Of a stretch of DNA of 6,698 nt, positions 5,416 through 6,698 are shown piece after piece. A program made the translations under genes and the position numbers. The DNA lies in NCBI GenBank assembly GCA_026398575.1, contig JAPLSP010000443.1, forward strand, positions 1-6,698, given 5' to 3'. The number at the start of each line of letters is the position of its first letter. Position 1 is the stretch's first letter. The DNA comes from Candidatus Sumerlaeota bacterium. Its GTDB lineage: Bacteria > Sumerlaeota > Sumerlaeia > JADFCT01. The notes beneath the pieces are model-generated. The model saw nothing but the letters and a program-made list of their open reading frames with translations. It was not told the origin of the DNA and did no database searches.

Positions 5416-6441
5416 TCAAGGCAGGGACTCGTTTGTGGAGATTGCAGCGAGGTTTCGCTGCAAGCCTTCATAACCGCAGCGTTGGAGGGGGCTGTCTTTG
5501 AATCTGCGCAGAAACTCTTCCGGCGTAATCTTTTTCAGATCGCTTGCCAATGGATAAACCAAACCTTTACGCGGGCGAAATTCAGGACGGCTCGTGATGG
5601 GAGCATTGCGGTTCCACGGGCAGACGTCCTGGCATAGATCGCAGCCGAAGACATTGCGCCCGAGAGCGCGCCGCTTCGCTTCGTTGAATTCCCCTCGGTG
5701 CTCGATGGTCAGATACGACACGCAGCGCCGGCAGTCAATCATGCGCGGCTCGATGATTGCCTGGCCGGGACAGGCGTCCATGCAGCGGTGGCAGTCGCCG
5801 CAACGTTCCTCGATGGGCGCATCCGGCGGCAGGTCCAGGTTGACCAGCAGTTCGCCCAGGAAGAGATATGATCCCAGCCGCTCATGGATGAGGGCGCCGT
5901 TTTTCCCGATCCATCCCAATCCCGCCTGCGCGGCCAGGGCGCGTTCGGGCAGCGGCGCCGTATCCACGCACGCCCGCCATCGCAAGGGCGCCGGAGCGCA
6001 AAGCCGTTCCAGGCGCTTCGCCAAATCCCGCAGCATCCGTCGCACAACGTCGTGGTAATCGCCGCCCCACGCGTAGCGCGAAATCCAGACTCGCGGCTCG
6101 GACTCCGCCCGCGCGAATGCCTCGGACTCGATCTTCGCGAATGCCTCGGACTCGATCCTTGCGAATGCCTCGGTTGACTTGGGGGCGTCGGCGTTATAGT
6201 TGATCGCGCAGCATAAGATGGAGCGGACGCCTTCGAGAACAAGCGCCGGATTCCTCCGCGCCTCTTCGTTGCGCGCCATATAAGCCAGCGAGGCGTGACA
6301 GCCTTGCTCGAGCCATCTCCGGCGGCGGTGGGCGTCTTGCGCGTCGAGGCGCGGCGAAGCAATGCCGCACAAATCGAATCCCCCCTCGCGCGCCGCCGCT
6401 TTGACGTGATCAGCAGCCAAACTGGAAGGTTTATTGCTCAA
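5416..6441 (-). CDS. queG: Epoxyqueuosine reductase QueG
   Basis: This cytosolic enzyme carries out the last step of queuosine synthesis: it reduces epoxyqueuosine to queuosine in the anticodon wobble position of tRNA-Tyr, -His, -Asn and -Asp, using cobalamin and two [4Fe-4S] clusters. Visible family features in order are the N-terminal GFDLCGIASP segment; WLEQGCHASLAYM; the SRYAWGGDYH motif (residues 121-130); VDTAPLPERALAAQAGLGWI with D160, matching the proposed catalytic Asp; and the eight cluster cysteines C214, C217, C220, C224 (before Pro), C240, C267, C270 and C274 (before Trp). The 341-residue length fits the short form of the family without a long C-terminal extension. The start is TTG at 6441-6439: the upstream in-frame stop at 6495-6493 leaves no ATG, and AAGGA lies 5 nt before the TTG. 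Residues 91-114 are a triplicated octapeptide not expected in the family. The gene follows the sigma-factor gene by 82 bp in the same direction. Confidence 0.93.
   Translation of the reverse strand: MSNKPSSLAADHVKAAAREGGFDLCGIASPRLDAQDAHRRRRWLEQGCHASLAYMARNEEARRNPALVLEGVRSILCCAINYNADAPKSTEAFARIESEAFAKIESEAFARAESEPRVWISRYAWGGDYHDVVRRMLRDLAKRLERLCAPAPLRWRACVDTAPLPERALAAQAGLGWIGKNGALIHERLGSYLFLGELLVNLDLPPDAPIEERCGDCHRCMDACPGQAIIEPRMIDCRRCVSYLTIEHRGEFNEAKRRALGRNVFGCDLCQDVCPWNRNAPITSRPEFRPRKGLVYPLASDLKKITPEEFLRRFKDSPLQRCGYEGLQRNLAAISTNESLP
5442..5463. other. Perfect 9-bp stem / 4-nt loop at the 3' end of queG
   Basis: TTGCAGCGA (5442-5450) and TCGCTGCAA (5455-5463) are exact inverted complements around GGTT. 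The hairpin lies in queG codons 327-334, 24 bp before the stop, and about 70 bp downstream of the convergent tRNA gene. There is no adjacent T-run on either strand, so a rho-independent terminator is not supported; it may be coincidental. Confidence 0.4.
6100..6171 (-). repeat. Three in-frame 24-bp tandem repeats inside queG
   Basis: Units at 6148-6171, 6124-6147 and 6100-6123 encode EAFARIES, EAFAKIES and EAFARAES (residues 91-114). The units are nearly identical at nucleotide level, which points to a recent expansion. They sit between the NYN strand and SRYAWGGDYH, a place where QueG proteins normally have only a short loop. The added segment is charged, probably helical, and keeps the frame. 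Confidence 0.88.
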
Positions 6442-6445
6442 TCTC

Positions 6446-6490
6446 GTCCTTGCGGTCCTTGTTGTCCTTGCAGTCCTTGCGGTCCTTGCG
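6446..6490 (-). repeat. Five-unit 9-bp tandem array directly upstream of queG
   Basis: On the plus strand there are five contiguous GTCCTTGNN units (6446-6454, 6455-6463, 6464-6472, 6473-6481 and 6482-6490), the last two bases being CG, TT, CA, CG and CG. On the queG strand each unit carries AAGGAC, so every unit contains a Shine-Dalgarno-like AAGGA. The array fills most of the 82-bp gap between the sigma-factor stop codon and the queG start. Confidence 0.88.
6447..6451 (-). promoter_or_regulatory. Ribosome binding site of queG, supplied by the 9-bp repeat
   Basis: On the minus strand this reads AAGGA, 5 nt before the TTG start at 6441. It is part of the repeat unit nearest the gene, and it is the main reason for choosing a TTG start. 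Confidence 0.55.
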
Positions 6491-6523
6491 GTTTATTTCC
6501 GCCATCGCAATATGAAATAGCCA

Positions 6524-6698
6524 CTACAGCGCAATCACGTCGGCCAATCGCGAGCGAAGCCGCAAGATCGCTTTGGTGTGGATTTGCGACACGCGCGATT
6601 CCGTGATGTCGAGGACGGCTCCGATTTCTTTCATCGTCAGCTCTTCATGGTAGTAGAGCGATACGACCATTTTCTCTTTGTCGGGCAGGGCGTCAATC
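6524..6698 (-). CDS. fliA: Flagellar RNA polymerase sigma factor FliA/WhiG family, C-terminal fragment (5' end beyond the window)
   Basis: Only the last 57 codons and the TAG stop (6526-6524) are inside the window. They form a sigma-70 region 4: [18 protein letters not shown], then [20 protein letters not shown], then [11 protein letters not shown]. The helix-turn-helix sequence [18 protein letters not shown] is the signature of sigma-28 (FliA, SigD, WhiG) proteins, which direct transcription of late flagellar and chemotaxis genes by recognising the -35 element through this region. The protein ends DVIAL. Flagellar genes are expected further right, but none is visible. The gene symbol is by family; a WhiG-like or other group 3 sigma factor cannot be excluded from region 4 alone. 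Confidence 0.85.
   Translation of the reverse strand, partial: IDALPDKEKMVVSLYYHEELTMKEIGAVLDITESRVSQIHTKAILRLRSRLADVIAL

Noticed and set aside
4827..5471. 214-codon minus-strand ORF
   Set aside because: It overlaps the end of the nitrilase gene, the palindromic element, the 9-bp array and the tRNA gene. Its WERGRPRP-type sequence is the translation of the palindrome.
5242..5637. 131-codon plus-strand ORF
   Set aside because: It reads straight through the tRNA-Ser gene and the 3' part of queG in antisense, and shows no protein-like features.
5279..6441. Functional pairing of tRNA-Ser with queG
   Set aside because: QueG acts on tRNAs with GUN anticodons (Tyr, His, Asn, Asp). Ser(CGA) is not a substrate, and the genes are convergent.

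Overview
The window reads as a piece of chromosome from a free-living, flagellated, GC-rich Gram-negative bacterium. The most likely home is the PVC superphylum or a nearby uncultured phylum (Verrucomicrobia, Lentisphaerae, Planctomycetes or Hydrogenedentes type). This placement is inference. It rests on the combination of a secreted ConA-like/Ig-like/beta-helix protein, a secreted sulfatase, an exported nitrilase-fold enzyme, and intergenic spacers full of short-period tandem repeats and GC-rich palindromes. There is no ribosomal or other phylogenetic marker to settle it.

Layout. Positions 1-1895 (minus) hold the N-terminal 631 residues of a large secreted surface protein that runs off the left edge: signal peptide, ConA/LamG-like domain, two tandem Ig-like repeats, then the start of a right-handed beta-helix. 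An AT-rich divergent spacer (1896-2212) separates it from two plus-strand genes for exported enzymes: a type I sulfatase (2213-3463) and a nitrilase-superfamily hydrolase with an N-terminal jelly-roll-like domain (3637-4968). The spacer between them carries two arrays of a 7-bp repeat in opposite orientation. A 310-bp non-coding stretch (4969-5278) follows, with a 9-bp tandem array, a 78-bp near-perfect palindromic element and smaller palindromes. It leads into a complete tRNA-Ser(CGA) gene (5279-5371, plus). Convergent to the tRNA is queG, epoxyqueuosine reductase (5416-6441, minus), with a TTG start and an in-frame 24-bp triplication. Upstream of queG lies the C-terminal 57 codons of a FliA/WhiG-type flagellar sigma factor (6524-6698, minus), which runs off the right edge.

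How the genes relate. The left half looks like an extracytoplasmic biopolymer-processing neighbourhood (desulfation, amide hydrolysis, surface binding). The right half is housekeeping: tRNA, tRNA modification and motility control. No defence system, phage or transposase is visible. The most distinctive observations are (i) a sulfatase that keeps its cysteine/formylglycine motif and most metal ligands but lacks the central segment between the PFFLYLPFTA strand and the SDNGG metal motif, and (ii) several unrelated short-period repeats (7, 9, 9, 12 and 24 bp) placed mostly at gene boundaries, one of which supplies the Shine-Dalgarno sequence of queG.
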